A DNA stretch of 64,000 nucleotides. It comes from Ailanthus altissimus. Lineage: Eukaryota; Streptophyta; Magnoliopsida; Sapindales; Simaroubaceae. This document shows, one piece after another, positions 33,912 through 47,371 of this stretch. The notes under the pieces are model-generated. The model was given only the letters and a program-made list of their open reading frames with translations. It was not told the origin of the DNA and did not search any database. Every line of letters begins with the position of its first letter. The first letter of the stretch is position 1. The position numbers were made by a program, and so were the translations under genes. The stretch spans positions 21,688,014-21,752,013 of the forward strand of contig OX327699.1 in the NCBI GenBank assembly GCA_946807835.1. Reading direction: 5' to 3'.

Positions 33912-36900
33912 CTAGTGTTCGTCTTGCCTCTCCATATCTTGCATTTCTACAGGTTCAGGGAAGATTTCATTCGATAATCGTTTATTTGAAGAGGAGTGCT
34001 CAATTCTACTACTACAATGAGAGCCTACTCTCCCCGAGTGTTTCAGACCGCTGAAACCTTCTCTGTTTGCGAGGCCATAAACAGTTCCACGCTCTGATGA
34101 GCTTTGCCTCCAACTACCAAAGAAAGCAGTACTCCAAGACCGCCTAGATGAGGTTGTTCTCAGCCTTGCAGAACTGAAACTCTCCTCTCTCACCACTTTA
34201 AAAGGGTTTTCCAGTGCTTTTAAAATATATTTCATTGGAGGTCGTTTAGAAGGCTTAGGGTTAAGGCATGATTTGGCAACAATTGCCATAGCCCATACTT
34301 CTTCCAATAGATCATCATCCACAATTAAAGATGGATCGACAATCTTGATCACCATTTCCTTGTCATATATACTGATGCAAGATAGCGTATATTCCAACCA
34401 CTCTCTTGTAGTAGCATCATCTGATTTGCTAATGCCAAGCTTCCCAGTTACAAGTTCTAGTAAGACTTTTCCAAAGCAAGACACATCATAAGCACAAGTT
34501 GCTGTGAATGAGCCTGTTAGTCATCAAGGAAATGTATTAAAATTTTAGAGTTTACTGTCAAATTTAATTAAGAATAAATGGGTTGGGTCCATTGAGGAAG
34601 ACAGACCTTACAGGAACAAATTTGCAGTTATCTAAACATATCTAGAACAATATGCAAGAAAATTTACATACCAGAAGCACCTGCATCCGAGGTTCTGCAC
34701 ATCAGCAAGAGGAAAATGTTACTGTAGCTCAACATGGAACACTATAAACATGAAATGAAGCAGTAGACTTACTGTGAACAAAAACAGAAGTTATTGGTAA
34801 TTGACTAATCATTTACTTCAATTAACTTGATTAATAAATTACAGGTCAAACTTTCATTTGAAATTTATTTACGAGCCAAATTTCAGAAATCATATGCATG
34901 TAAAATATATAACATATAAGCTAATACCATTCGTGAAACTAAGATAGCTATAGCACGAAATTAAAAGATCAATTACTTGGTATTGGCATCAATAATGAGA
35001 TATTATATCATACTACTTATCTGTACATCCAATATGTCTTGAATATCTCTTATTGCTTATGATTCAATTTGACTCATAAGATAGAATTTACAAATGCAAG
35101 ATGAGGGAAATAACATACTATAATGGAACTGAGACAACAGCATCTATTTTTTCTGATATTTCGAAGTTAAGGGCATCAGTTTGGTCATGGCTTGTTTAAA
35201 CAACATTGCAAGATGGGAGCAGATGGAGCATGGATCCTATCTAGCATTATTAAAGCATCTTTTGTGGATGACGTACAAAAAGTAAATGGAAACTCAATTA
35301 AGCAATAAATTCTGAAAGTTGCACAGACTACTTTTTTCTTATGAAAGTTCAACTGGAAAATGCTGGAAAAGTCAGTGGCTGAATTTACTTACTGTCTTCG
35401 AAGCAATCTTGTTAGCACATGTTGGTTTGAATCCCCTTCTTGAGCACAAACCTCACTCATGCTTCCAAGTCGAACTTCATATTTATCATCAAGAAGGATA
35501 CTGCTTGCTTGAATATCTCTTCATCCACAAAAAAATTGTAGCATTTAAGATTCATAATACCAGCACAAATTGCACAAGTCTAGTAAAGAGTTGAGCACAA
35601 TTCCACAAGTAGATCATCAAAATAAAGTAGCCTAAATCACACATGAAGGTTTTGAAATATTATGAAAATCACGCTAGAGTAGTTTTGAAGTTTGGACACT
35701 TCCAGTTTTCACATTTATATATAAATTTTAATTAGAATATTTCAAGTCTTATATCAAGTTTCACTGCCGAAGTCCTGACATAATATCTAATTAGGCCCAT
35801 AACAGTGGTACTTGCATGCAAGATTGTCATAATAAACAAAAAGCCATCCACCGAAAGGAAGCAAGACTAAGGATAGCTGCAAGCAAGTTTCTAACATACC
35901 TGTGAACAAGGGGAGGGTTGCACTCATGATGTAGGTAGGATAGACCTTCTGCAGCTCCTATGGCAATTTTCAATCTTGTGATCCAATCTAGGGATCGTAA
36001 ACTGTTGTCCTCCAAATCTGTAACCCTGTACAAGGAACTAGCCAAATCTCCACATACCATATATTTGTAGACCAAAAGTTTCTCAGTCTCATGCTCCAAG
36101 CACTGCCCCAAAAGTGGCACCAGTCTTGCATGTGAAAGTTTGCTGAACAAGTCTAATTCCTTTGTGTGTGTTTCTTTCTTGAAGCTATGGAGACTGACCT
36201 TCTTCACAACTATAGTAGTCCCACCATCCAAAGTTCCCTTGAAAAGGTCTCCAGAGTGCCCATGTTTGATAAGATTTGTTTCACTAAAATTACCAGTTGC
36301 ATGAAGCAACTGACCATACATAAACGAATCACCAACACTATAGACATTAGTTGTATCCTTAGGAGGTGGTGGTGTGCTCTCCCCTTCTGGAACAGGACCC
36401 ACATTCGCGGTGCCTCTATGATTTGCAATGCTCTTATCACATCTTCTAAGGATCAGTACCAACACAATCACCAAAATCACAATAAAAGCAAGCCCGCCAA
36501 ATATTCCCACCAAAATGAATATCCACCTCTTGCTGTTTTTTGCCTCAGGTTCAGATAACGGTGACTGTGTTGGTTCTAAGGCTCCAAAATTATCAAAACC
36601 CAACCCTCTCCCAGCATAAAAAATTCTACAATCCTCTGAACTCCTCTGGTTTGCCACAGCTTGAAGGCAATTTCTATCAAGAGTAACATTTCTTCCACTA
36701 TCATCACCTACCTTGCCTTGAAAATAGTTACTTGACAAATCAATCAAACTAAACTTCCCAAATGAAGAATTCAAATCTCCATAGACCATATTGTTCGAGA
36801 TATTAAACACAGCACCCGTGGCATTACCATTCGAACTCAAGCTTGGCAAAGAACCCGTAAAATTATTCCGCGACAAATCAAGAAACCATAAATTAGGTCT

Positions 36901-37878
36901 CGACGACAATGTAACAGGAAGTGTACCATCAAGTTTATTCCCACTCAAAGCAACAACTTCCAACTGATCAAGACTCGAAAACAAATTATTCGACAACTGA
37001 CCCTCTAGTCCATTATTAGAAATAACCAACTTCTGTAAACTCCCAAGCCCATTAAACTTCAAGGGTAACATCCCAGATAACAAATTCTTGCTAAGATCAA
37101 GCTCAATCAATTTATCAAGATTTCCAAGCTCACCAGGAATAAAACCCGTCAAATTATTATCTGATAAATTCAAGAACTGAACGCTTGAAAGTGAACTTAA
37201 ACCACTGGGAATTTGCTCGGATAAATAATTTGAAGAAAGGTCAAACCTTGTAATGTTTTTAAGAGACAAAACGCTGTTTGGTATTTGCCCAGTAAGCGAA
37301 TTGCGTGAAAGATCAAGAATTGACAATTCTTTTAACTCTCCCAATGCAGAAGGTATATTCCCAGCAAGATTGTTACTGGATAAATAAAGAAAATTCAGTC
37401 TACTCAAATTACCTAATGAACCTGGAATCTGACCATAGACCGAACAAGACCGGAGATCGAGCACATGAAGTGCCGGTAACCGGTAACCGAGCCAGTCCGG
37501 TATTGACCCGGGAAGCGAAAACCCAGATGCGTTAAAAGAACTCAACAGGGTTAAGTTAACTAAAGCATCGACACCGAACCGCGGGTTGAGCCGGCCAATT
37601 CTGGTCCGTTTTAAACCGGAGATGTTGATACCGGTGACCCGTCCGTTTTCGCATTGAACTCCTCTCCAAGACCCGCATGGCTCCGCTTTTATCGGCCAGT
37701 CCCGGCTCCTCAGCCCCAACGATGACCGGAGATCGAGCAATGCCGAACGCTCGACCGGAGAGCTCAACGGAACTTGCTGGGTCAAAACGCACCGGATCAA
37801 TAACAGAACTAAAACCGCTGCTCTGAGTAAGTTTGTTTCCGGTTCCATGGCTGATAATAATGTGAAGCTGATGCTCAT
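33912..37878 (-). CDS. LRR receptor-like kinase, At2g16250 type, probable pseudokinase
   Basis: Exons on the minus strand: 37878-35900, 35518-35393, 34694-34672 (23 nt) and 34501-33912; they join in phase to 905 residues. A signal peptide follows Met11 (MEPETNLLRAAVLVLLLIRC). The ectodomain has an LRRNT-like segment (LGLRSRDWPIKAEPCGSWRG) and about ten LRRs of LxxLxLSxNxLxGxIP type to about residue 400. A membrane span lies at about 451-477, followed by a Pro-rich juxtamembrane stretch and a kinase-like domain from about 523. The ATP-lysine region (TTIVVKKV) and HRD (659-661) are present, but HRD is followed by IQASS rather than xKxxN, and the DFG position reads LGS (677-679), so catalysis is doubtful. 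The C-terminus (SSRRSW, FGSWRQSSSE, IFPEPVEMQDMERQ) matches the Arabidopsis protein as I remember it. An in-frame stop precedes the ATG at 37878; start at 37848 would also keep the signal peptide. Ligand unknown. Confidence 0.92.
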
Positions 37879-39900
37879 GGCAGTTTATTACCGCTCATAT
37901 TCTTTCTGAACTGTAATAATAATAACAATAGTGATAATAATATTAAGAACTGTTAATGCATGATGTATCGTAATGTTGTAATGTTGACTGACCACGTGAT
38001 TCCGATTTTTTTTTTTTGTTTTTATTTTAATTTTCCATTTAATGTTCTTTTATCTACTCTGTTTCTGTACATTTATGTACCCACTACTTGTTTTAAGACT
38101 CAATAAATTCAGACAAATTTTATTTTATTTTTTCTTTAAAAAAAAAGAGAGAAACAAAAATGATACGTGCTCAGTTAATATTCTTACCTCCAATCACGAG
38201 ATTTGATTCTACTTTCGATGTTGTGTTCTATTGTATTGTATTATTATTCTGCCTCATTTAAGAATAATGTAACAATTAGAAAACATTTAAGAAACTTAGG
38301 ATTAATTTTCAGTTTCCGGGGCAGCCAAATCAAAGACAAAATTACGTTAATGTTTGGATTAGTAAAACAAAAAGCTGGTTTTTGTTGTTGTTGTTGTTGT
38401 TCTAGAGAATGAGATGGGCACGGGCTTTTATGAGAGAGCAAAGACTCAAAAGAGAGACACAATTTGATAGTTTGTTTATTAAAGAAGAGGGGGCATGCGG
38501 CGTGCCCAACCAAACCAACCGCCGAGCCTCTGTGTCGCTTTCACTACCACCGGTGCCGGTGGCTTTAAATGAAACCTAGTTTTCAAAGTGGGTCAAAGCT
38601 CGAAACTCAAAATCAGAGCCTGGGCCTGAGCCAGATGTGGTAATGGCAGTAGCAGGGCCTATGCATGGTCCGTGGACGCCTCATTATGGTTGGTTTCATT
38701 AGGGTTTGCCTATTTTTTGTTTTGGTCAAGTTAGGATAGCAATATTTTTTTATATTAAGGTCATGTGTGATAATGGTAGTATTATTATAATATTATTGTC
38801 AATGTGTAGCTATCTTTTATACAAGTCATTTTGAGAAAGGTGTATTATAAGCTTTGATTTTTCTTCCTTGTAAGAGAGAAAATTCCATAACTGGAAAATG
38901 ATTGTTGCCTTGATTTTACAAAACATTCGTGGTAGGATAGTAATTTCCCACTATGGGTGTGAAAAAATTGGGTCATAATTTTTTGGCTATTCATGCAAGG
39001 ATTCCCCTTTACAAGTCAAGTTGCTTATTCATTGACATGCATAATGATATGGGACCCCTATATATATTAATATTAATGATTCATTATTAGCTTAATTTTT
39101 GGTAAAGCTTTTAATGTGATGGATGCTCAATAATTCATATATAGTCGTCAACTGCATAATTTATGGTCAATTAATTGAACTGAACTTTGCTTTGGTTTGG
39201 TCTATTCAGCAATTGAAAGACAAACAAAAGTGCTTAGCTGAGCTGGAAAATCAAAATAGTGATTGAAGATAATGGAAATGGGAATGCGATTGACGTGGAC
39301 GTGACAGCTTTACGCGTTGGCTTCTTTTTTTTTTTTCACTTTCAACTCTGTATTGGTCTTATGTCAAAAACTCGGATAATAATAAATAAATAAAAACTAA
39401 ACACCAATTTGCTTCATCAAATTTTTTTTTAAGTCGGAAATTTTGGATGGCTTTATTTGAGGTTAAATAATTAAAACAGACAACCCAACTAATAATTCTA
39501 AAAACATATCCGTGGAAAAAAAAAAGTGGGGTCCTAGTCAATCATAATATTCCAATAGAAAAAAGATGAAAATTACGTGTCCAACTTGGGTTATGGTATA
39601 TGTAGGCTGGGACATTGGATGGATGATGAGATAAGCTTGTTGAGATCATACACGACGAAAAGTTCATTCACATGAAAGGAGCTTCCAGCAGGAGCAGCCA
39701 CCACGAGAAAGAAATTATTAAAAATGAAAGGCCCCATTTGACTCGGTCCACAAAAACCCTATGGACGAGGGAGCCCTTCTCAATTACCCTTTCATTAGAT
39801 TTCGTTTTTTTTTTTATTATAAATATTAATTAAACTTTTTTACAACAATAATATAAGGAATCTTCGTACCATCTCAAACAAAAACAAAAATCATATATAT
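37879..39900. other. 5' flank of the LRR-RLK gene and intergenic DNA
   Basis: Promoter side of the minus-strand RLK gene. A GTT/TTG microsatellite is at about 38384-38400 and a locally GC-richer patch at about 38490-38570. No ORF with a recognisable family, no RNA gene and no clear mobile element were found. Several A- or T-runs occur (for example 39326-39340, 39802-39815). Confidence 0.45.
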
Positions 39901-40754
39901 TGTTGAAATTTGATGTTTTCAAAATCAACGAGGAATTGGGATCCGAAGATATGATAATATTGAATATATAAAAAATGAACAAAAGTAAAAAATTGAAAAC
40001 GAAGAGAAACGAAAATGCATAAATGAGACTAAAAATAAGTTGCAGCACCGTGGCGCTAACTTGGTAGCATAGCAACACTACTTCGAAATTGTTTTGATGC
40101 TGCAGCGCTTGCTTGGTAGGGTCACGGTGCTGACTTACAAGAGGTTTCTCGTTTTAGCTCGGATTAAGTGTTTTGCTAGTTTTTGACTTTTTTTTACTTA
40201 GACTTTTATTTCAACCCAAAAAAAAAAGATTTCTATAGATAATATATAGTTTATATAAACCCTTGTAATTTATTAAATAGATCAACGTATCAACAAGAGA
40301 AAGAATAGAAATTTAAGACAGCTTTAGCGATAGGCTTAAGTGTAGAAAAATGTTATAAAGTGCTTGAGCGTTAAACATAAATGCAAAAAAGTACTGAGTA
40401 GATCCTTTAGGAGCTCGTTTATTATTGTATTATTTGAGTTTCTCTTACATAGGTTATTTGTGTATAAAAAAATTGAATATTAGAAGCGAGGATCTGGTGA
40501 TCCATCGTGGACGGTGATTATTGCCGAACCACGTATATTTTTAAGTGTGTGTAATTATTTTCTCTATTTTGTGGTTGATTTTATTTATTTTTTGTTTTAC
40601 TTGCAAGTGAAATCTTCTTTAAAGCGCATAAGATGTTACGATATTACATACTGGACTAAAAGTTATTAGAACACATAAATCTCAAAAAATAAAATTAGTA
40701 CTACTATTAATTATTGAGTGGGATTAGTAATAAGGTTGATTTTTTTTTACAACA
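39901..40754 (+). mobile_element. Copia-type 5' LTR, 854 bp
   Basis: Starts TGTTGAAATTTGATG and ends TTTTACAACA, so TGTTG...CAACA termini. Three bases downstream lies a primer-binding site. A TATATAAACCC segment near 40252 is a candidate promoter, and AAGCGAGGATCTGGTGATCC near 40487 resembles the R/U5 region of plant Copia LTRs. The 3' LTR was not found. It contains an inverted repeat at 40043-40132. Confidence 0.8.
40043..40132. repeat. Inverted repeat with 10-bp perfect arms in the Copia LTR
   Basis: CAGCACCGTG at 40043-40052 pairs with CACGGTGCTG at 40123-40132. Between them are two near-direct copies of GCGCTTGCTTGGTAG (GCGCTAACTTGGTAG first). The segment is GC-rich compared with the rest of the LTR. 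Confidence 0.85.
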
Positions 40755-40757
40755 AAT

Positions 40758-40775
40758 TGGTATTAGGGCTATAGC
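40758..40775 (+). other. Primer-binding site (initiator tRNA-Met type), Copia remnant
   Basis: TGGTATTAGGGCTATAGC follows LTR end CAACA-AAT, the usual arrangement of plant Copia elements (TGGTATCAGAGC). Three differences from the consensus in the first 12 bases show decay. A short frame beginning ATGTCTAAGCAA at 40783 is where gag would begin but stops at once. Confidence 0.8.
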
Positions 40776-43358
40776 TAAGTTAATGTCTAAGCAATGTTAG
40801 ATTGAAGATGTTAACTTGATACCTCAACATATATAAAAAAAATTATATCTTTTTTATAATAAACAAAATTTGCATATATATTCGGCCATCTTTGAAGTAG
40901 TTTTGTAACTAAAAATTATTGTGTGCAAGGACTCATAAAATAAATAAAGGTGTGAACTTTTAAATTAGGTTCAGGAGCTGATAGGATACGAATTGGGTAA
41001 TGGATCCACCTTTCTTTTTTGGTATAACCCGTGATTAAATGGTAAATCAATAAGAGATAAATTTCCTAATGTCAATGTTAATGACTTTCTTTATTCTACT
41101 AGAATTCAAAAATATAATCATAATAGAAGTATAAATCATAATTTTATTCGTACTCAACCTTTTATGAAACTCGTTACTTATTTGTAAAAAATCGTGAATT
41201 ATTGAGTCAAATATATATGTGGTTAGGGTGTGAATCCAATTTTTGGACTCTTGGTTTGCTTGAACCCTGTTAATTAAGAATTTTGATCTTATTTCCTCCA
41301 TCGACTCGCTTCTTTGAGTCGGCTTGTATTCTTAAAAAACAAGGAAGGTTTTAAAGTAGTGTAAGCTAGTTGGACTAATTAGTAATAAGCTTAACAAATC
41401 CCTCCATCTTTCCTATAAGTGAAGGAGTGTGTCTCATCTACTAAAAGTATACGAGACACACTTTTCACTCTTTAGCCAGCGTTTCATGGGATGCATAAGT
41501 CAAAGACCTTTAAGGTAATGAGAATTGGAACCTTCTAAATCCGTTGAATGAACACATTGTTCAAGTTTTGAACTACGTACAACATAACTTTTCTACTATT
41601 GTCACTAGAGAGGATAAGATCATTTACAATGAAAGCTCAAATAAAAAATCCTCAATTGTTATTGCATGTAGGAACTTGATGAATAAAATACCTACAATGG
41701 GTTGGTACAGGTTATTGTGGAGCTCTCAACATGTCCTTATGTATAATTTTATCACTTGATTGGTATTGGAGAATTAATTATCTATCAATAGGAGATTAGC
41801 TAAATGGGTAATCAACATACCCATGAACTACCTATTACATAGTAATGATTGGGAGACAATGCAATACTTTATTCTTTATGAGTAGCTTCAATAAAAAAGT
41901 ATGGCAAAAAGTGTTGTCGGCCTACCAAATTAACAAAAGTCTTCACATTTAGAGAATAAATTTTTTTTTCTTCAGTAGAAAAATTAAAGGTAAAATTTGA
42001 AGAATTATTTTCTGCTCTTACTCTATTCGGTAAGAGCGCAACTAGATATTATTTCAACAGAAAATACGTAATGCTAATAATGTATTTCGTTGTGTAAAAG
42101 ACATAATATGAATTAAATGTTTGTCTATTACATGTAATCAAAATATAGACAATATTGTAACTAGGAGGTAAGGTTATGAACTCACTTCTATCCTTTGATA
42201 TGTTTTGACATAGTGACCAATTGTATCTTTCTTGATGGTTTAATTCAATAAAAATTCCTTTTGATTGATTACCAAAATAAAAAAAAGGTGTGAGCTTTTG
42301 TCACAAAACTTATTTTTGCTCGATGAAAGTTCAGTTCAGTTAATCAGAACTGGGGTTTCCGTTTTGCAGACGTTAAAATGAGATAGTAGAAGCACAATTT
42401 TGTAAATCATAATAATAGTATGTGCGTTTATTCTTTCTGGGAATTGAGACAAATTTGCTTCTCAACCAAGCCCAATAAACAAGGCCGAGACAAAATTCAA
42501 ATGGGCCTCATCAATACTGCACTTTTTCGACAAGAAGGCGGAGAAAAAAGGAATTGTTCCAAGCCCAAATCGTACAAGAAACGTCCTTCGATCGAAACCA
42601 TTCCAAAAAAGTTTTTATGAGCGCGCAGATGATCGAAACGAGCATTTTGAACTCATATATATATATATATGCTAATATTGCTATCTTAATTTACATTCAT
42701 TTATTTTTCTTGGCGTTGGCTGAGATGACAGTGACCGAAATCGCATAAAGCAAACAAGGAATCCACATCCAGCCACATCACATATGAATGTTCTCTTCCA
42801 AACACTCATTTCTTTTTTCTTTAATGAAATCACGAAATGTAATGAAATACAGCCTGGCAGAATTTTACGACCTTTGTTGCTCAGTTCAATCGCTATCCCA
42901 GTATCCTATCTTGTGATCTCAACAAAGATTGGACAACCAAAGTGAAATGCTAAAGGAAAATAGGAAGATTCAACACTTATATATATATATATATATATAT
43001 GCATGTCCATTTAATAATATGACCTTTTTTTATTGAACCTTCTATCCAATCGAAAGTGCATGCTCCAAATGTATATACATTTTCTCAAATCAAAAGCATT
43101 CTCCATGTAGTACTTGTCGTTTGTAATGCTTGCTGAAGCCCTGCTGATTTAATTTGTCAGTCTAATTATTAGGTCCCGGTAGTTTTATTCATCAAGCAAA
43201 AAAAAAAAAAAAAGGCTTTTGTTTCATTCTGAATTGTTCCCTAGTCCTAGATACAATTTGATTCACGATACAAACAATCGACTTTCAAAGATGTCAAAAG
43301 CTCCAAGTTGCAAGGAGGGACCCCAGAGAATAAAATTGGTTTTCATAGTAATTGGTAT

Positions 43359-43415
<57 letters not shown>

Positions 43416-46400
43416 AATATTTGATGGGGTGTCGACAGAGTGGTCACTTACTCTGGGCTAGCTAGCTAGAAATAATATACATGGAATGATACGGATTCGA
43501 ATTGAAATATCAGTAACATAATGTATCGATCTCAAGGTATACATCTACGATAGCTACTTGGAAAAGTACTTACAGCGGTCATCTTCAATAAATGATCACT
43601 GCCTTTCTCCTTATGATTACAAACTTTTTTCTTTTCCATTTTAAAAACAAAAGTTTGAACAATTAATGTGAATGAATTAAAGAAATATCTCAACCCTAAT
43701 TGGGTGCGGAATTAGAATTTAAGGTGAGAGAGAACCAAAAATTAAAATTAAAAGTTATATCAATGTAATGTTTAATTAAATGAGAGTTTAAATATCACAT
43801 TTGAAAATTTAAAAAGGTCAAATTATAAAAATATTTATTTTAAAAGATACAAATTATAAAGGTCAAAAAAAAAAAAAAGTGGGGGGAAGCGGGGCATGGC
43901 CCCTTCTAAGCCTTCAAGTAGTTCCGCCACTAACCCTAATGACACGTATAACCAAATCCATGCATTTGCATTATCAATAAATAACTTGGAGGATATTGTT
44001 ACTTTAAAATAGCATAACTATCACTTTTTAATTGTATCGATAATCGATCAATCAAATAACCCAGAGATATTCTTAAATGTGCTAGCTAATTAGTTGTTTC
44101 TTTAATTCTGTATAAATAATTCCTCATTATATGAACGAGACAGTATTGGGTTCAAGTATATATAGAGTCAACACTCGAGTAACTATCCCTTAATTGGCTT
44201 TCAACTTTTCATATGCTAAATGGCCAAAATGAGAAGTCCAGATCGGAGAAATGATTCCTATTCCCATCGAGCTTATAGTCTGAGTGAAGAACATATATGC
44301 TCAGTATCTGGACTTGGCCAGGCATCTAGCTGCCCAACTCCAACTTGCAGTATCCAGGGCCACCAAGATAAAAAATAAACGGTCATATAGCTTCTGAATA
44401 CGAAAGGGAAAGCATCTTGAGAGATAAATTCTACATACTAATGGACGTGGATGATAAGGAATCCATATCTCAACGGGAATATAATGTACTATCTCAAAGG
44501 TCATTCACTTCTTTGTGCATTTGTAAACGTCACTCGTAAGGGTAAAGCAAATTATTAGAAAAAAAGGTCAACCACACAAACTTTTGCACCTTATTATTGC
44601 CCAAAGCCAATGACTACAACACTTTCTACCATACAATAGAAAGTTTTATTTCTATCTGCTGTATATACCAGCAACAACATGTTGGACGTACACTACTAAG
44701 CTTTTGAGATCAAGGTTAATGCCGTAAAAGGTGATTCGTGTAATCAATGGATGCTTGTGCCTCTTGTATTTAGTGCATGTAATGTAGAAAACAAAGCTAA
44801 TGAAGTTTATAGAGTCATTCACTAGTGTGCATGTTTGCATGTTTTTAATATAAACATTGTTTAGTTAAAGAATGGTCAAACAATGTTGTATAGCTCAAAT
44901 ACACACACACACACACACACTTGATTTTGAGTGAAGTAGCATGAATATTTATCAATGTGTTAAACTAGGTTATGTCTTGGTTGGATCAAAGAGTAGTAAT
45001 AGGAATAGGGACACATACATACAGCTGCAGTGTTGTTTCCGAATAGGTTTAAGAAAATAATGTATAAAAGAACCCGAGCTGTGCGTGTAATTAACTTTAT
45101 CCGGGCATGCCATATAAACTAAGAAAGATTCATCGATTGCTTGTTAAAAATGGAGTTAGTGCATCCATGGATATTGAAATATGTTCTATGATTCTTTCCC
45201 TTCACATGTAAAATTATATTATTATCATGTAATTGCATTACTATATTATTTTCTAATTGCATGTACCCTATTTCCTTTATAAATTATTGCTTATAATACT
45301 CTAGCTAGCTTCCTGTTTGTGACCGTTGTCAGATTGTAACATTTATTTAAAATGTCGTTGGAGAATGATCCTAAGTTCCAAGCAATGACATGATTATTTG
45401 TCAAGATCACGGAGCAGATAAGTTTCATTGCCATATTAGTTACTATTCACACGATTCGGGGTACAGTTAACTGACCCTAATAATCCTCGAAAAGAAACAA
45501 ATGATTAGCTAAGCAAGCAATGATCATTTACTCAAAAATCTAGACCAAAATACAGCAACAGAGTTCATTTAATTAATTATCAAATAAAGCTTATGATCAC
45601 ACTCGAATTTCTGAAACAGAAGGGAAGCGATATCCATGATGACCAGAAAGATTTTTGTAAGCACATTGTCGAGAAGTACATGAAATAGAGATAAGGAGAT
45701 ATCTGCTAACTTATTCTCTGCACAAAAATTAAAAAATCTGAAAGTACACAAAATATTTGTACGTGCAGATTTACAAAAGCCAGGCCAGCTACACATTTTT
45801 GGAACGTTGTTGACAATAGACTAACAAGCAACTGTTGTTGCAGGATCTCAGACGTTAGAGACTGATGAACACAAGGCAGAAAATGCCTAAAACCAAGAGA
45901 GGCTGGGCCATCTGTTCACCCGTGACTCGAACACACCTATATATTTATATGCATCTCTCTGTCGATTTATATCAATTAGTTGATTCTTCTTAACAGAAAA
46001 AAGAAAATCAATTGAACAGATTAAGAAGATCATTAATGTCCTAACTAAGTGAATAATCCGTAGCATTCGCCTGCCATTAGTTCAGATTGATATATATAAT
46101 ATTGTATGTGATAAAATAGACATTCTAATTCTAAACCTGGTAATGTGACTTCTCCCCGGTACTGTATTGTGCCCACTTTGCTAGAAAAGGGAAGCAATCC
46201 AGCCATATTAATTTAGTCATTCTCACAAAGAGAGTACAACTAGCTCCACTTGGAAGCCCACATTTTTCTTACCTGGAAGTAAGAAAATATTAAGAGTACT
46301 TCATTTTTACTTTTTCAATTAACTTCCGCAGATTAAATTACAACTTCAGAAACATATGCATGCTTTAAGCTTAGCTTAGATTTAGTTTTGCCAACACTAA

Positions 46401-46819
46401 TTCAACTTTAAGCACATTTATAAAATTTCTCATGTAACTACACATATATAACAGTTCTCATGTAACTATCACGTGAGAGATGTTTTATAAATGCATCGCA
46501 GCATATGATTTTCACATGTAATTCGGTGACAGCCGGTGCATAAAAGGTAGTAATTTAAAAGCATGGAGGGAAAATGGAAATTTACAGGAACAAACTTTTC
46601 CTTGGATAAATAAAAACCGGCCCTGAAATTATGTTTCCTTTGAGTTTAAGCATGTAATTAGCAAACCCATGAAAATACCAGGAGAAGTAAAGTGAAAAAA
46701 CCACGTAAACTTTTACCAAGGTCCCGCTGTTTTGCTTGGAAAGCAACGGCTGAGCTAAGAAACACAAGCCCCCGTTACTGGCCCACTAACCCATTTCCTT
46801 TTCACTCCTCCCCCTCTGC
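40776..46819. other. Degraded Copia interior and long intergenic region
   Basis: From 40776 to roughly 42250 short broken ORFs (for example 41544-41759 plus, 41047-41301 minus) may be Copia internal sequence but show no motif I can defend. From 42250 to 46800 nothing coding is recognised. Microsatellites: TA at about 42655-42670 and 42977-43000, TA followed by GA at 43350-43412, CA at about 44901-44922. A poly-A run lies at about 43198-43214. Confidence 0.4.
43350..43412. repeat. Compound (TA)n(GA)n microsatellite
   Basis: About 30 bp of TA repeats pass directly into about 28 bp of GA repeats. The tract should be length-polymorphic. Confidence 0.95.
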
Positions 46820-46827
46820 TATATAAG
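46820..46827 (+). promoter_or_regulatory. TATA box of the RADIALIS-like gene
   Basis: TATATAAG lies 116 bp upstream of the ATG, preceded by a C/T-rich stretch, and is followed by a pyrimidine-rich leader. The position suits a transcription start near 46850-46860. Confidence 0.6.
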
Positions 46828-46942
46828 TAGTAGTAATGATACTCTTTTTCTCATACCATCAAAAACTTTCTGAATCTCCTTCTCTTGAGTTCATAATATA
46901 TTGCGTGTATTTAGTTTCTTAGTGTGTTGTTGAGTTGCTGCA

Positions 46943-47294
46943 ATGGCCTCAGGTTCGACATGGACTCCCAAGCAAAACAAATTGTTCGAGAATGCTTTGG
47001 CAATTTATGACAAGGATACACCGGATCGCTGGCACAAGCTTGCCAGGGCCGTGGGTGGCAAAACTCCGGAGGACGTGAAGAGGCACTATGAGAATCTTGT
47101 TGAAGATGTGAGCAAGATTGAGTCTGGCGAAATCCCTTTGCCCAGTTACAAGAAACTTGGAGGCAGCAGCAAAGGATACAGTTTCTTGGACGAAGAACAA
47201 AGGTACTACCTCGTACTGTACATACATTTTATTAATATCATAAGTGATATCTTTTTACTTTCAACAAAAAATTTTAGATGATGAATATATGATG

Positions 47295-47330
<36 letters not shown>

Positions 47331-47371
47331 TTAACATCAGGCTGAAGGGTCTCAAGCTCAATGAAGCATGA
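46943..47371 (+). CDS. RL: SANT/MYB-like protein, RADIALIS-like (RL) family
   Basis: Small single-repeat MYB/SANT protein; RADIALIS in Antirrhinum antagonises DIVARICATA-type MYBs by competing for partner proteins, and the RL relatives are assumed to act similarly. Exon 1 46943-47202 and exon 2 47341-47371 join in phase (AG|G = Arg) to 96 residues, within the family range. The SANT core has the three expected aromatic/hydrophobic positions: [35 protein letters not shown] and HYENLVEDV. The C-terminus ends [13 protein letters not shown]. The 138-bp intron holds a long TA tract (about 47297-47327) next to the acceptor. If the intron were retained, the frame would extend to a 112-residue form. 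TATA at 46820. Confidence 0.93.

Noticed and set aside
33912..34484. A separate short kinase gene
   Set aside because: It is the last exon of the LRR-RLK gene; a 23-nt exon (34694-34672) and a 126-nt exon (35518-35393) connect it in phase to the large exon.
41047..41759. Copia gag-pol coding fragments
   Set aside because: Position after a Copia LTR and PBS is suggestive, but no gag, protease, integrase or RT motif could be recognised, so no coding feature is called.
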